A stretch of 64,000 bases of DNA from NCBI GenBank assembly GCA_017983795.1, contig JAGOAS010000023.1:1-64000 (forward strand). The letters run 5' to 3'. Below are positions 38,589-47,370 of the stretch, piece after piece. Each line of letters opens with the position of its first letter. Position 1 is the stretch's first letter. This DNA is from Piscinibacter sp. Lineage in GTDB: Bacteria; Pseudomonadota; Gammaproteobacteria; Burkholderiales; Burkholderiaceae_C. The translations under genes and the position numbers were made by a program. The notes beneath the pieces are model-generated. The model did not search any database. It saw only the letters and a list, made by a program, of their open reading frames with translations, and was not told the DNA's origin.

Positions 38589-38617
38589 CCCCGAGCGAGG
38601 CACAACGAGGAGGAACC

Positions 38618-38965
38618 GTGAAGACAGTCACTCTTGATGTTCGCGATGCGAAGGCATCCATGGCTGACTTCGCCGGCGCCTGGCGCATCGGCAAGCCGGA
38701 AAGGTCGGCCCGCATCAGCTTCGCGACCCCTGAACTGCTGTGGAAGGTTCTCACCGCCAAGCGCTGGGAGCTGTTGAAGGCCCTTTGCGGCGCGGGCCCG
38801 ATGTCCATCCGCGAAGCGGCACGGCGCGTGGATCGGGACGTCAAGGCGGTCCACGGCGACGTGACGGCACTGCTCAGTGCCGGCGTGCTCGACCGGGCCG
38901 AAGGGGGCGGGATCGTCTTCCCGTACGAGGCCGTCAAGGTCGAGTTCCTGCTGCAGGCTGCTTAG
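38618..38965 (+). CDS. HVO_A0114-like HTH protein, antitoxin-type
   Basis: Protein of 115 residues. The winged HTH (about 40-110, LTAKRWELLKALCGAGPMSI, REAARRVDRDVKAVHGDV, LLSAGVLDRAEGGGIVFPY) matches the MarR-like family often paired with a small DUF6516/TumE-type toxin. No such toxin gene is next to it; the upstream neighbour is mrr (29-nt gap). Start is GTG 38618 with a strong GAGGAGGA ribosome site. It may be an orphan antitoxin or the regulator of mrr. Confidence 0.75.
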   Translation: MKTVTLDVRDAKASMADFAGAWRIGKPERSARISFATPELLWKVLTAKRWELLKALCGAGPMSIREAARRVDRDVKAVHGDVTALLSAGVLDRAEGGGIVFPYEAVKVEFLLQAA

Positions 38966-38988
38966 TGCACACGGGTGACGCCATCGCC

Positions 38989-39543
38989 ATGAAGCCCATG
39001 ACCAAGTCCGAACGCGATCAACTGCTGCGCGCCCTCGAAGCCCGTTTCAAGAAGCGCCCACATCGCCACGCCGGCGTGGCCTGGAGCGATGTGCTGTCGC
39101 GCCTCGAAGCCACACCCGCCGCGCTGAAGACACTCGCCGCGATGGAAGCCTCGGGCGGTGAGCCGGACGTGATCGGCGTGGATGGCGCCAGCGGCCAGAT
39201 CCTCTTCTGCGATTGCGCCGCCGAAAGCCCGGCCGGGCGGCGCAGCCTGCGCTTCGACGACGAGGCGCTGAACGCGCGCAAGGAGAACAAGCCGCAGGGC
39301 AGCGCCGCCGGGATGGCGCGGGCGATGGGCATCGAGTTGCTGTCGGAGGCGCAATACCGCGCGCTGCAGCAGCTCGGCGAGTTCGACCTCAAGACCTCGA
39401 GCTGGATCGCCACGCCCGACGAGTTGCGCGCGCTCGGCGGCGCGCTGTTCTGCGACCGGCGCTACGACCGCGTCTTCGTCTATCACAACGGGGCGCAGTC
39501 CTACTACGCGGCGCGGGGCTTCCGCGGCTTGCTGCGGGTTTGA
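38989..39543 (+). CDS. DUF4256 family protein
   Basis: Cytosolic protein of 184 residues of a widespread family without known function. Conserved parts are LLRALEARFKKRPHRHAGV, GEPDVIGVDGASGQILFCDC, SAAGMARAMGIELLSEAQYR and the C-terminal FVYHNGAQSYYAARGFRGLL. The ATG at 38989 is chosen; a second Met lies three codons on. High GC content returns here, so it marks the edge of the preceding island. Confidence 0.85.
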   Translation: MKPMTKSERDQLLRALEARFKKRPHRHAGVAWSDVLSRLEATPAALKTLAAMEASGGEPDVIGVDGASGQILFCDCAAESPAGRRSLRFDDEALNARKENKPQGSAAGMARAMGIELLSEAQYRALQQLGEFDLKTSSWIATPDELRALGGALFCDRRYDRVFVYHNGAQSYYAARGFRGLLRV

Positions 39544-39552
39544 GTCGGCACT

Positions 39553-39573
39553 GTTTACTGTTTTACAGTAAAC
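39553..39573. promoter_or_regulatory. Perfect palindrome, operator candidate of the DUF2975-Xre operon
   Basis: GTTTACTG (39553-39560) and CAGTAAAC (39566-39573) form an exact 8-bp inverted repeat around TTTTA, in a strikingly AT-rich patch 34 nt before the DUF2975 start. The operon encodes an Xre-type repressor, so an autoregulatory site is likely. A short intrinsic terminator of the upstream gene is the alternative, as a TTTT run follows. Confidence 0.6.
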
Positions 39574-39606
39574 TTTTCTGACTTCACAGCAAGCCAGGAG
39601 TTGACG

Positions 39607-40158
39607 ATGCCCCCACCCGCCTCCCCTCGCCCCCTGCCCGGCTCGTTGGCGCGCGTGGTGCTCGTCGTGCGTGCGCTGTGCCTGCTCGGCTTCGCCACGC
39701 TGCTGGCGGTGCCGTTCTGGTTCTGGCTCTCGCCGGAGAACGTGCTTGCACTCGGGCCGCAGATGGCCGGCGTGCGCGACGTCGTGGTCGACGACCGTGC
39801 GCGCGCCCTGGGCGCGGCGGTGTCGCTGCTGCCCATCGGCATCGGCCTCTACGCGCTGTGGCAGCTGTGGCGCCTGTTCGCCGAGTACGGCGCGGGCCGC
39901 GTATTCGGCCGCGCAGCACTGGCGCGGCTCAAGCGCTTCGCCTGGGCGCTGCTGGCCGCGGCCCTGCTCGCGCCGCTGGTGCGCGCGGCGATGTCGGTGG
40001 TGCTCACGCTAGCCAATCCGCCGGGGCAGCGCCAGCTCGTGCTCGGCCTCTCGTGGGACGACTACCTCGCCGTGCTGCTCGCCGTGGTGCTGATCGCCAT
40101 CGCCACGGTGATGGCCGAGGCGGTGCGCGTCGCGGAAGAGAACGAAGGCTTCGTTTGA
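39607..40158 (+). CDS. DUF2975 membrane protein
   Basis: Membrane protein of 183 residues with four hydrophobic helices (about 16-36, 70-92, 112-135 and 152-172), as in the DUF2975 family. Such genes are regularly followed by a tiny Xre regulator, as here. Function is unknown. The ATG at 39607 has AGGAG 6 nt upstream. Confidence 0.85.
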   Translation: MPPPASPRPLPGSLARVVLVVRALCLLGFATLLAVPFWFWLSPENVLALGPQMAGVRDVVVDDRARALGAAVSLLPIGIGLYALWQLWRLFAEYGAGRVFGRAALARLKRFAWALLAAALLAPLVRAAMSVVLTLANPPGQRQLVLGLSWDDYLAVLLAVVLIAIATVMAEAVRVAEENEGFV

Positions 40159-40171
40159 GCGCGGGGAAGGC

Positions 40172-40399
40172 ATGCCCATCGTCGTCAACCTCGACGTGAT
40201 GCTGGCCCGGCGCAAGATGCGCTCGCGCGAGCTGGCCGAGCGCGTCGGCATCACCGAGCAGAACATCTCGCTGCTCAAGTCGGGCAAGGTGCGCGGCGTT
40301 CGCTTCGACACGCTGGCACGCATCTGCGCCGCGCTCGATTGCCAGCCGGGCGATCTGCTCGAATACCGCAGCGGCCCGGAAGACGAGGCACCGGAGTGA
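40172..40399 (+). CDS. Small Xre-family (YozG-like) regulator
   Basis: Regulator of 75 residues that is almost only a helix-turn-helix: MLARRKMRSRELAERVGITE, NISLLKSGKVRGVRFDTLAR, ICAALDCQPGDLLEY. It is coupled in many genomes with DUF2975 genes. Ribosome site GGGGAAGG precedes the ATG. It overlaps the next gene as GTGA at 40396-40399. The palindrome at 39553-39573 is its most likely target. Confidence 0.9.
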   Translation: MPIVVNLDVMLARRKMRSRELAERVGITEQNISLLKSGKVRGVRFDTLARICAALDCQPGDLLEYRSGPEDEAPE

Positions 40400-40968
40400 A
40401 AGCGCGCCACGCGCGCTCGCGCGTCGTGGTGGCGCTGGCTGTGCTCGCGGCGCACCTCGCGTTGCTGCTGTGGTGGCTGCGCTCCGATCGGCTGTCGCAC
40501 GGCGTGCCGCCGGCGCAGCCACGTGTCGCGGTGCGGCTGATCGCGCTTCCGCCGCTGCCCGCGCCGCGCAGCGAGCCGGCCGTGGCAGCGCGCGAACGCC
40601 ACGCGGCACCGCGCGCGCGGGCGCCGGTGTCGGCGCTGCCCATGCCGAAGTCACCCGAGGCGATCAGCGTCGCGCCGCTCGCCGCCGAAGCGCCGGCCTC
40701 GCAGGCTGTCGCCGAGCCGCCGCCTTCGCTGATGGACGGCGAGGCCACGCGCCGCGCCATCCGCGCCGCGGCGCGCGAGCCCGGCCTCGCCGCGCAGGCC
40801 GGCCGCCAGGGTCCGGCCTTGCGCACGCCCGACGAGCGCCTGGGCGATCAGGTGCAGCAGAGCGCCAAGGGCGATTGCCTGAAGGGCGAGTACCTCGGCG
40901 GCGGCATGGGCCTGCTGAGCCTGCCCTTCCTCGCGGCAGCCGCGCTCAAGGGCGACTGCCGGCGCTGA
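40396..40968 (+). CDS. Unrecognised membrane-anchored Pro/Ala-rich protein
   Basis: Protein of 190 residues. One N-terminal membrane helix (VVVALAVLAAHLALLLWWL, about 10-28) is followed by a long Pro/Ala/Arg-rich linker (about 40-145). A compact C-terminal segment reads CLKGEYLGGGMGLLSLPFLA and ends LKGDCRR, with two Cys that could form a disulfide. The layout recalls TonB-like spanning proteins, but the C-terminal domain is not recognised. Start is GTG overlapping the xre stop. Confidence 0.65.
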   Translation: MKARHARSRVVVALAVLAAHLALLLWWLRSDRLSHGVPPAQPRVAVRLIALPPLPAPRSEPAVAARERHAAPRARAPVSALPMPKSPEAISVAPLAAEAPASQAVAEPPPSLMDGEATRRAIRAAAREPGLAAQAGRQGPALRTPDERLGDQVQQSAKGDCLKGEYLGGGMGLLSLPFLAAAALKGDCRR

Positions 40969-41091
40969 GCAGCGCGGCGCGCGCCTCTGTACTGGCGCTG
41001 CAGGGCTCGCTCTGTACCGGTACGCCTCGGCCGGGCCGGTCCACAATGCCGCGCATGGACGCCGCCACAGCCGCTCACCACCCCTGCCCTC

Positions 41092-42321
41092 ATGCCTGAC
41101 CGCGGCGCCGATTCACGCTACGCCTGGCTGCGCCTGGCCGCCACGCTCGGGCTGATGACCATCGGCTCGGCGGCGATGTACGTGGTCGCCGTGGTGCTGC
41201 CGGCGGTGCAGGCCGAGTTCGGCGTGGCGCGCGCCGACGCTTCGCTGCCCTACACGCTGCTGATGGTCGGCTTCGGCCTGGGCGGCGTGCTGATGGGCCG
41301 CCTCGCCGACCGCTTCGGGGTGATGCTGCCGGTGCTGATCGGCGCGGCGGGCCTGGCCAGCGGCTTCGCGCTCGCCGCGGCGAGCGGCAGCATCCTCGGC
41401 TTCGCGATCGTCTCCGGGCTGCTGCTCGGCTTTCTCGGCAGTTCGGCCACCTTCGCACCGCTGGTGGCCGACACCTCGTTGTGGTTCGTGCGCCGGCGCG
41501 GCATCGCGGTGGCCATCTGCGCCAGCGGCAACTACGTGGCCGGCGCGATCTGGCCGCCCATCGTGCAGCAACTCGTCGAGAGCATCGGCTGGCGCGGCGC
41601 CTACAACACGCTCGCGGTCGTCAGCGCCGTGGTCATGCCGCTGCTCGCGCTGGCGCTGAAAGGCCGCCCGCCGGCGGCGGTGGCCGGCGTCACGCGGGGC
41701 GGGGCGGCGGCGCGGCCTTCCGAGCGGCCCTTCGGCTTCTCGATGAACCAGGCGCAGGCGCTGCTGTGCGTGGCCGGCGTGGCCTGCTGCGTGGCGATGT
41801 CGATGCCGCAGGTGCACATCGTCGCCTACTGCTCAGACCTCGGCTTCGGCGCCGCGCAGGGCGCGCGCATGCTCTCGCTGATGCTGGCGGCCGGCATCGT
41901 CAGCCGGCTCGTCTCGGGGCTGATCTGCGACCGCATCGGCGGCGTGCGCACCCTGCTGCTCGGCTCGGTGCTGCAGGGCACGGCGCTGCTGCTGTTCCTG
42001 CCCTTCGACGGGCTGGGTTCGCTCTACGTGGTGTCGGCGCTGTTCGGCCTGTTCCAGGGCGGCATCGTGCCGAGCTACGCGATCATCGTGCGCGAGCATT
42101 TCCCGCCCGCCGAAGCCGGCGCGCGCGTCGGCACGGTGCTGATGTGCACGCTGTTCGGCATGGCGCTGGGCGGCTGGATGTCGGGCAAGGTGTTCGACCT
42201 GACCGGCTCCTACCACGCCGCCTTCATCAACGGCATCGCCTGGAACCTGCTCAACCTCGGCATCGTGCTGCTGCTGATGTGGGGGCTGCGGCGCCAGCGC
42301 GGCGCAGCGCTGCCGGCCTGA
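41092..42321 (+). CDS. MFS transporter
   Basis: Major facilitator of 409 residues with 12 predicted helices. The loop 2-3 motif GVLMGRLADRFGVM is the MFS signature. NYVAGAIWPPIVQQL in helix 5 and LICDRIGGVRTLLLG in the second half support the same fold. The similarity is to oxalate/formate or monocarboxylate exporter-type families; the substrate is unknown. Confidence 0.88.
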   Translation: MPDRGADSRYAWLRLAATLGLMTIGSAAMYVVAVVLPAVQAEFGVARADASLPYTLLMVGFGLGGVLMGRLADRFGVMLPVLIGAAGLASGFALAAASGSILGFAIVSGLLLGFLGSSATFAPLVADTSLWFVRRRGIAVAICASGNYVAGAIWPPIVQQLVESIGWRGAYNTLAVVSAVVMPLLALALKGRPPAAVAGVTRGGAAARPSERPFGFSMNQAQALLCVAGVACCVAMSMPQVHIVAYCSDLGFGAAQGARMLSLMLAAGIVSRLVSGLICDRIGGVRTLLLGSVLQGTALLLFLPFDGLGSLYVVSALFGLFQGGIVPSYAIIVREHFPPAEAGARVGTVLMCTLFGMALGGWMSGKVFDLTGSYHAAFINGIAWNLLNLGIVLLLMWGLRRQRGAALPA

Positions 42322-42340
42322 CGCGCCGGCGGCTCCCCGC

Positions 42341-43306
42341 TCACAACCAGCCGGCGCGCCGGAAGCGCCAGAACAGGATGCCCGCCGCGCTGGCGATCAG
42401 CGTCAGCGCCATCGGGTAGCCGAAAGCCCATTTCAGCTCGGGCATGTGCTCGAAATTCATGCCCCAGATGCCGGCCAGCGCGGTCGACACGGCGAAGATC
42501 GCCGCCCAGGCGGCGAGCCGCTTGGTGGTTTCCGATTCCTCGATGGTGACCATCGACAGGTTGACCTGGATGGCGGTGCCGATGGTGTCGCGGATGCCGT
42601 CGATCGCGGCGTTGATGCGCGCCAGGTGGTCGTGCACGTCGCGGAAATACTCCTGGCTGCGCGTGCACACCGCCGGCACGCGGCCGCCGTGGAACTTGCC
42701 GGCCACCTCGAGCAGCGGCGCCACCGCATGGCGCAGCACCGTGGCGCGGCGCTTGAGGGCGTAGAGCCGCTCGATATTCGCGCGCGCCTCGCCGTGCTCG
42801 AAGATGCGGCTCTCGATGTCCTCGAGCTCGTTCTCGAGCTCGTCGAGCACCGGGAAGTAGCGGTCCACCACCGCGTCCATCAGCGCGTAGAGCACGAAGC
42901 CCGAGCCCTGGCGCAGGTGCTCGGGCTCGCGCTCGCAGCGCTCGCGCACGCCGAGGAAGCCCTGCTGGCTGTTGTTGCGCACCGAGAGCACGAAGTTCTC
43001 GCCGACGAAGATCGCCACCTCGCCGTTCTCCAGCTCGCCCTCGCGCAGCTCGGGCAGCTTCATCACCACGAACAGCGTGTTGCCGTATTCCTCCACCTTG
43101 GGCCGCTGGTGGCCGTGGCTGGCGTCCTCGACGGCCAGTTCGTGCAGATCGAACTCGCGCTGCATCTGGCGCAGCTCGGCATCGCTGGCGTCGCGCAGCG
43201 CCACCCAGACGAAGCAGCCGGGCTGCAGGATGAAGCGGTCGATGTCCTCGACCGCGATGTCGGCGAGCTTGCGCCCGTCCTGGTAGGCCACGCAGTTGAT
43301 CAGCAT
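42341..43306 (-). CDS. corA: CorA-family divalent metal transporter
   Basis: Mg/Co channel of 321 residues. A long cytosolic N-terminal domain (about 1-255) is followed by two C-terminal helices joined by the CorA signature GMNFEHMPE (canonical GMN). It forms a pentamer. It is 57 nt downstream of the transglutaminase-like gene and is the last in a minus-strand series. Confidence 0.93.
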   Translation of the reverse strand: MLINCVAYQDGRKLADIAVEDIDRFILQPGCFVWVALRDASDAELRQMQREFDLHELAVEDASHGHQRPKVEEYGNTLFVVMKLPELREGELENGEVAIFVGENFVLSVRNNSQQGFLGVRERCEREPEHLRQGSGFVLYALMDAVVDRYFPVLDELENELEDIESRIFEHGEARANIERLYALKRRATVLRHAVAPLLEVAGKFHGGRVPAVCTRSQEYFRDVHDHLARINAAIDGIRDTIGTAIQVNLSMVTIEESETTKRLAAWAAIFAVSTALAGIWGMNFEHMPELKWAFGYPMALTLIASAAGILFWRFRRAGWL

Positions 43307-43363
43307 CGCTCGTCTCCGGTCGCGGGCGGCGATCTTCCCACGAGCGCGGCGGCGCTCAGGCTC

Positions 43364-44047
43364 TCAACGCCGCGTCTCCTTCGCCACGTCGGCGTCGAAG
43401 CTGGCGCCGTTCATCTCGGCCGCGCTGCGCAGCCACAGCGGGTAGTGGGCCTCGAAGTCGGCGACGATGCGATCCAGCGGCATGTCGTCGAATGCGCCAT
43501 GCTGGTTGACGTACTCCATGTGGCGGTTGCCGGCCTTGTCGAAGGGGTGGTAGATCGAGTCGGCGCGGCCGTCGAAATCCAGCGGCAGCAGGCCGAAGCG
43601 CTCGCACAGCGAGAGGTTGAAGGCCGGCGTGGCCTTGACCCAGTGGCCTGCTATCCACAGATCGGTGTAGCCGTGCCAGACGAACAGGTCAGTCTGCACC
43701 ATGCGGCGCAGCCGCTCGGTGCTGAGGTGGTTGCGCACGTCGGCATAACCCACGCGCGCCGGGATGCCGGCGGCGCGCGCCGCGGCGGCCAGCAAGGCCG
43801 CCTTGGGCACGCACCAGCCGTAGCCTTGCGCGAGCACGCTGCTGGCGCGCATGCCCTCGACGCTCAGGTCGATGCGGTAGGGGTCGTAGCGGAAGCCGTC
43901 GCGCACGGCGTAGGTGAGCGCGACGGCGCGCTCGCGGTCGTCGGCGCCGACGGCGTGCTCGCGTGCGAAGGCGATCACGGCCGGGTGGTCGCTGTCGATC
44001 AGCGCGGTGGGGGCGAGGGCGGCGGGGCTGGGCGGCTGGGTCTTCAT
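43364..44047 (-). CDS. Transglutaminase-like cysteine protease-fold protein
   Basis: Protein of 227 residues with a transglutaminase-like core. The nucleophile region is QGYGWCVPKAALLAA (Cys79), the His region is VWHGYTDLWIAGHW (His125), and KATPAFNLSLC gives the position of the acidic third residue, here Asn. Function of this branch is unknown (amidase, protease or peptide ligase). ATG 44047 is preferred to GTG 44053. Confidence 0.82.
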   Translation of the reverse strand: MKTQPPSPAALAPTALIDSDHPAVIAFAREHAVGADDRERAVALTYAVRDGFRYDPYRIDLSVEGMRASSVLAQGYGWCVPKAALLAAAARAAGIPARVGYADVRNHLSTERLRRMVQTDLFVWHGYTDLWIAGHWVKATPAFNLSLCERFGLLPLDFDGRADSIYHPFDKAGNRHMEYVNQHGAFDDMPLDRIVADFEAHYPLWLRSAAEMNGASFDADVAKETRR

Positions 44048-44117
44048 GTGCACAGTGTGCCTGCAACGGCAAGACCGCGCTGTCGCGCAGGCGGCGTCGG
44101 CGAAGGCGAGCAGCCGC

Positions 44118-45824
44118 TCAGGAAGCAGCCGTAGCGCGGGCGCGCTCCTCCTCCTGCAGGCGCAGCAGCTTGCGCTGCACCTTGCCGGTGGTGGTCATGG
44201 GCAGCGCGGCGATGAATTCGATCTCCTTCGGGTACTCGTAGGGCGCCAGCTTGCCGCGCACGTGGCGCTGCAAGTCCTCCACCAGCGCATCGCCCGGCGC
44301 GAAGCCCGGCGCCAGCACCACGTAGGCCTTGACCACGGCGCCGCGCTCGCGGTCGGGCTTGGGCACGACGGCGGCATTCGCCACCGCGGAGTGCTTGACG
44401 AGGCAGTTCTCCACCTCGCTCGGCCCGATGCGATAGCCCGCTGCCTTGAAGACGTCGTCGCTGCGGCCCTGGTACCAGAGGTAGCCGTCGCCATCCATCA
44501 CCGCGGTGTCGCCGGTGCGGCACCAGGAGTCCGCCGGGTCACCGGTGAATTTGGCGCGCGTGGCGTCCTCGTTCTTCCAGTAGCCGAGGAAGAACACCGG
44601 GTCGGGATGGCCGTGCACGTCGCGCCGGTGCACCGCCACGTCGCCCGGCGTGCCGCGCGGGCATTCGCGGCCGTCGTCGTCGATCACCGCGATACGGTGG
44701 CCGGGGTAGGCGCGGCCCATGCTGCCCGGGCGCGCCGGCCAGCCGGGATGCGCGCGCCCGCTCGCATCGACGAAGCGGCCGCAGTTGCCGACGATGTAGT
44801 TGATCTCGGTCTGGCCGAACATCTCGTTGACCACCACGCCCAGCGCATCGCGGCACCAGGCGAACACCGTGTCGCCCACCGCCTCGCCGGCGCTCATGAT
44901 GGCGCGCAGCTTCAGCGCGTAGCGCTCGCGCGGCCGCGGCACCGCCTTCAGCATCGCCTTCAGCGCGGTGGGGAAGAGGAAGGTGTGCGTGACGCCATGG
45001 CGCGCCATCAGCTCGAGCGCGCGCTCGGGCCCGAAGCGGCCCTGGTAGGCGACGATCTCGCGGCCGAAGTAGAGCGTGGGCAGCAAGGCATCCATCAAGC
45101 CCCCGGTCCAGGCCCAGTCGGCCGGCGACCAGAACACCGCATCGTCCTGAGGAAACCAGTTCTGGCTGCAGACGAAGCCGCTCAGGTTGCCGATCAGCGC
45201 GCGGTGCGGAATCAGCGCGCCCTTGGGCGGGCCGGTGGTGCCGCTGGTGTAGATCAGCACGGCCGCTTCGTCGGCCTTCGTTCTCACGGCCGTGAAGGCG
45301 GCTCGCTCGGCGGCGAGTGCGGCATCCCAGTCGATGTCGCCCAGGCCCGCGGCCTCGCCCACGGCGATCACGCTGCGCAGCTCGGGGCACTGCGGCCGCG
45401 CGGTGCGCAGGTTGGCGATGGCGCTCTCGTCGACGATGGCCGCCACCGCCTCGCTGTGCTGCAGGCGGTAGGCCAGCGCGTCGGGCCCGAACAGCATGGA
45501 CAGCGGCATCGCCACCGCGCCGAGCTGGTAGACGGCCATGTTGGCCACCGCCGTCTCGAAGCGCTGCGGCATCACGATGGCGACGCGGTCGCCGCGCTGT
45601 ACGCCCAGGCGTCGCAGCGCGTTCGAGAGCCGGTCGGCATTGGCCTGCAGATCACGGTAGCTGAATTCCGCGCAGCGCCCGTCTTCGTGCTCGTAGCGGA
45701 TCGCCACCGCCTGCGGCGTCTCGCGCGCCCAGCGCGTGGCGCAGGCCGCGGCGATGTTGAAGTGCTCGGGAACGCTCCAGCGCAAGCCGCGGTGCAGGGC
45801 CGCGTAGTGATCGATCGAATCCAT
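44118..45824 (-). CDS. Acyl-CoA synthetase (AMP-forming), ACSM/medium-chain type
   Basis: Ligase of 568 residues that activates a carboxylic acid with ATP and CoA. Motifs are P-loop-like YTSGTTGPPKGAL, NEMFGQTEIN, adenylate binding SWCRTGDTAVMDGDGYLWY followed by GRSDDVFKAAGYRI, and a C-terminal catalytic Lys in TTTGKVQRKLL. It is probably medium-chain or branched acid specific; the substrate is unproven. It lies 41 nt after the acetyltransferase gene. Confidence 0.9.
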   Translation of the reverse strand: MDSIDHYAALHRGLRWSVPEHFNIAAACATRWARETPQAVAIRYEHEDGRCAEFSYRDLQANADRLSNALRRLGVQRGDRVAIVMPQRFETAVANMAVYQLGAVAMPLSMLFGPDALAYRLQHSEAVAAIVDESAIANLRTARPQCPELRSVIAVGEAAGLGDIDWDAALAAERAAFTAVRTKADEAAVLIYTSGTTGPPKGALIPHRALIGNLSGFVCSQNWFPQDDAVFWSPADWAWTGGLMDALLPTLYFGREIVAYQGRFGPERALELMARHGVTHTFLFPTALKAMLKAVPRPRERYALKLRAIMSAGEAVGDTVFAWCRDALGVVVNEMFGQTEINYIVGNCGRFVDASGRAHPGWPARPGSMGRAYPGHRIAVIDDDGRECPRGTPGDVAVHRRDVHGHPDPVFFLGYWKNEDATRAKFTGDPADSWCRTGDTAVMDGDGYLWYQGRSDDVFKAAGYRIGPSEVENCLVKHSAVANAAVVPKPDRERGAVVKAYVVLAPGFAPGDALVEDLQRHVRGKLAPYEYPKEIEFIAALPMTTTGKVQRKLLRLQEEERARATAAS

Positions 45825-45865
45825 GCGCGCGAGCCTAAGCGCGCGATGGCGCGCGCCGCATCGGG

Positions 45866-46357
45866 TCAAGCCCCGAAGCGCTGCAGCGCGTCACCGGTGA
45901 TGCGGCAGATGCGCCAGTCGGGCAGCACCGTCGCGCCCATCTTCTCGTAGAAGCGGATCGCGTTGCTGTTCCAGTCGAGCACGCTCCACTCGAAGCGGCC
46001 GTAGCCGCGCTCCACGGCGATCGCGGCCAGGCGCGACAGCAGCGCCTCGCCGATGCCGCGGCCGCGCAGCGCGGGGCGCACGTAGATGTCTTCCAGGTAC
46101 AGCCCCGGCTTGGACAGAAAGGTCGAGAAATTGGTGAAGAAGAGCGCGAAGCCCACCACCTCGCCATCGAGCTGCGCCACCTGCGCCTCCACCACGGGCC
46201 GCTCGCCGAACAGGTGCGGGTGCAGCGTCTCGGGCGTCACCTGCAGCAGGTGGCTCAGCTTCTCGAACTCGGCCAGTTCGCGGATCAGGCCGACGATGGC
46301 GTTCACGTCGCGCGGCTCGGCGGCGCGCAGCAAATAGTCTTGGGTGCGGTCGTTCAT
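45866..46357 (-). CDS. GNAT acetyltransferase, diamine/thialysine type
   Basis: Acetyltransferase of 163 residues similar to the SSAT/SAT2 group: RAAEPRDVNAIVGLIRELAE, FFTNFSTFLSKPGLYLEDIY, VRPALRGRGIGEALLSRLA (acetyl-CoA loop) and WNSNAIRFYEKMGA. Likely acceptors are polyamines or thialysine-like amines. It starts a minus-strand series with the acyl-CoA synthetase. Confidence 0.88.
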   Translation of the reverse strand: MNDRTQDYLLRAAEPRDVNAIVGLIRELAEFEKLSHLLQVTPETLHPHLFGERPVVEAQVAQLDGEVVGFALFFTNFSTFLSKPGLYLEDIYVRPALRGRGIGEALLSRLAAIAVERGYGRFEWSVLDWNSNAIRFYEKMGATVLPDWRICRITGDALQRFGA

Positions 46358-46416
46358 GCGAGCGATTGTCGCGGCACGGACAGCGCCGCGCCGCGATTGA
46401 GCCTAGAGTGCGGTGC

Positions 46417-47337
46417 ATGAGTGCTCCCGTCTACAAACCGCGCCGCAGCGCGCGCAGCCTGTTCGTCGATGTGCGCGGCCTGCGCTACCACCTGCTCGCC
46501 TGGGGCGATGCCTCGCTCGTCACGCCCGAACGCCCGCCCCTGGTGCTGCTGCACGGCTGGATGGACGTGGCCGCCTCGTTCCAGTTCATGGTCGATGCGC
46601 TCGAGGCCGAGCGCTACGTGATCGCGGCCGACTGGCGCGGCTTCGGCCTCAGCGAGGCCGGCGGCAGCGACAGCTACTGGCTGCCCGACTACCTCGGCGA
46701 CCTCGATGCCCTGCTCGACCACCCCGAGCTCGGCCTGGCCGGGCGCAGCGTCGACCTGCTCGGCCACAGCATGGGCGGCAACGTGGTGATGCTGTACGCC
46801 GGCATCCGGCCGGAGCGCATCCGCCGGCTGATCAACCTGGAAGGCTTCGGCATGCCGGCCACCGTGGCCGAGCAGGCGCCCAAGCGCTATCGCCAGTGGC
46901 TCGACGAGTTGAAGGAGCCGGCGCGGCTCAAGCCCTACGACAGCCTCGCCGACGTGGCGGCGCGGCTGCGCAAGACCAACCCGCGGCTGCCCGAGGACAA
47001 GGCGGCTTGGCTGGCGCCGCACTGGTCACGCCAGGACGAGAGCGGGCAGTGGCAGATCCTCGGCGACCCGGCGCACAAGCGCGTCAACCCGCAGCTCTAC
47101 CGCGTCGACGAGGTGCTGGCCTGCTGGCGGCAGATCGCCGCGCCGCTGCTGTGGGTGCAGGGCGACGGCACCGAGATGGAGAAGTGGTGGGGCCACCGCT
47201 ACCCGCGCAGCGAGTTCGAGACGCGCCTGGCCGCGGTGCCGAAGGTGGAGCGCCACGTGCTCGCGCCGGCCGGGCACATGCTGCACCACGACCAGCCGGA
47301 GGCGCTGGCGCGGCGACTGGAGAGTTTTCTCGGCTGA
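46417..47337 (+). CDS. Alpha/beta-fold hydrolase
   Basis: Hydrolase of 306 residues with the oxyanion-hole LLHGWMD, nucleophile elbow GHSMGG (Ser118) and C-terminal His in PAGHMLHHDQP. The likely substrate is an ester or epoxide; not determinable here. It is divergent from the acetyltransferase gene. Confidence 0.88.
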   Translation: MSAPVYKPRRSARSLFVDVRGLRYHLLAWGDASLVTPERPPLVLLHGWMDVAASFQFMVDALEAERYVIAADWRGFGLSEAGGSDSYWLPDYLGDLDALLDHPELGLAGRSVDLLGHSMGGNVVMLYAGIRPERIRRLINLEGFGMPATVAEQAPKRYRQWLDELKEPARLKPYDSLADVAARLRKTNPRLPEDKAAWLAPHWSRQDESGQWQILGDPAHKRVNPQLYRVDEVLACWRQIAAPLLWVQGDGTEMEKWWGHRYPRSEFETRLAAVPKVERHVLAPAGHMLHHDQPEALARRLESFLG

Positions 47338-47370
47338 GGGGCGGGCGCGCGCCGCGACCTGCTCAGGCGT

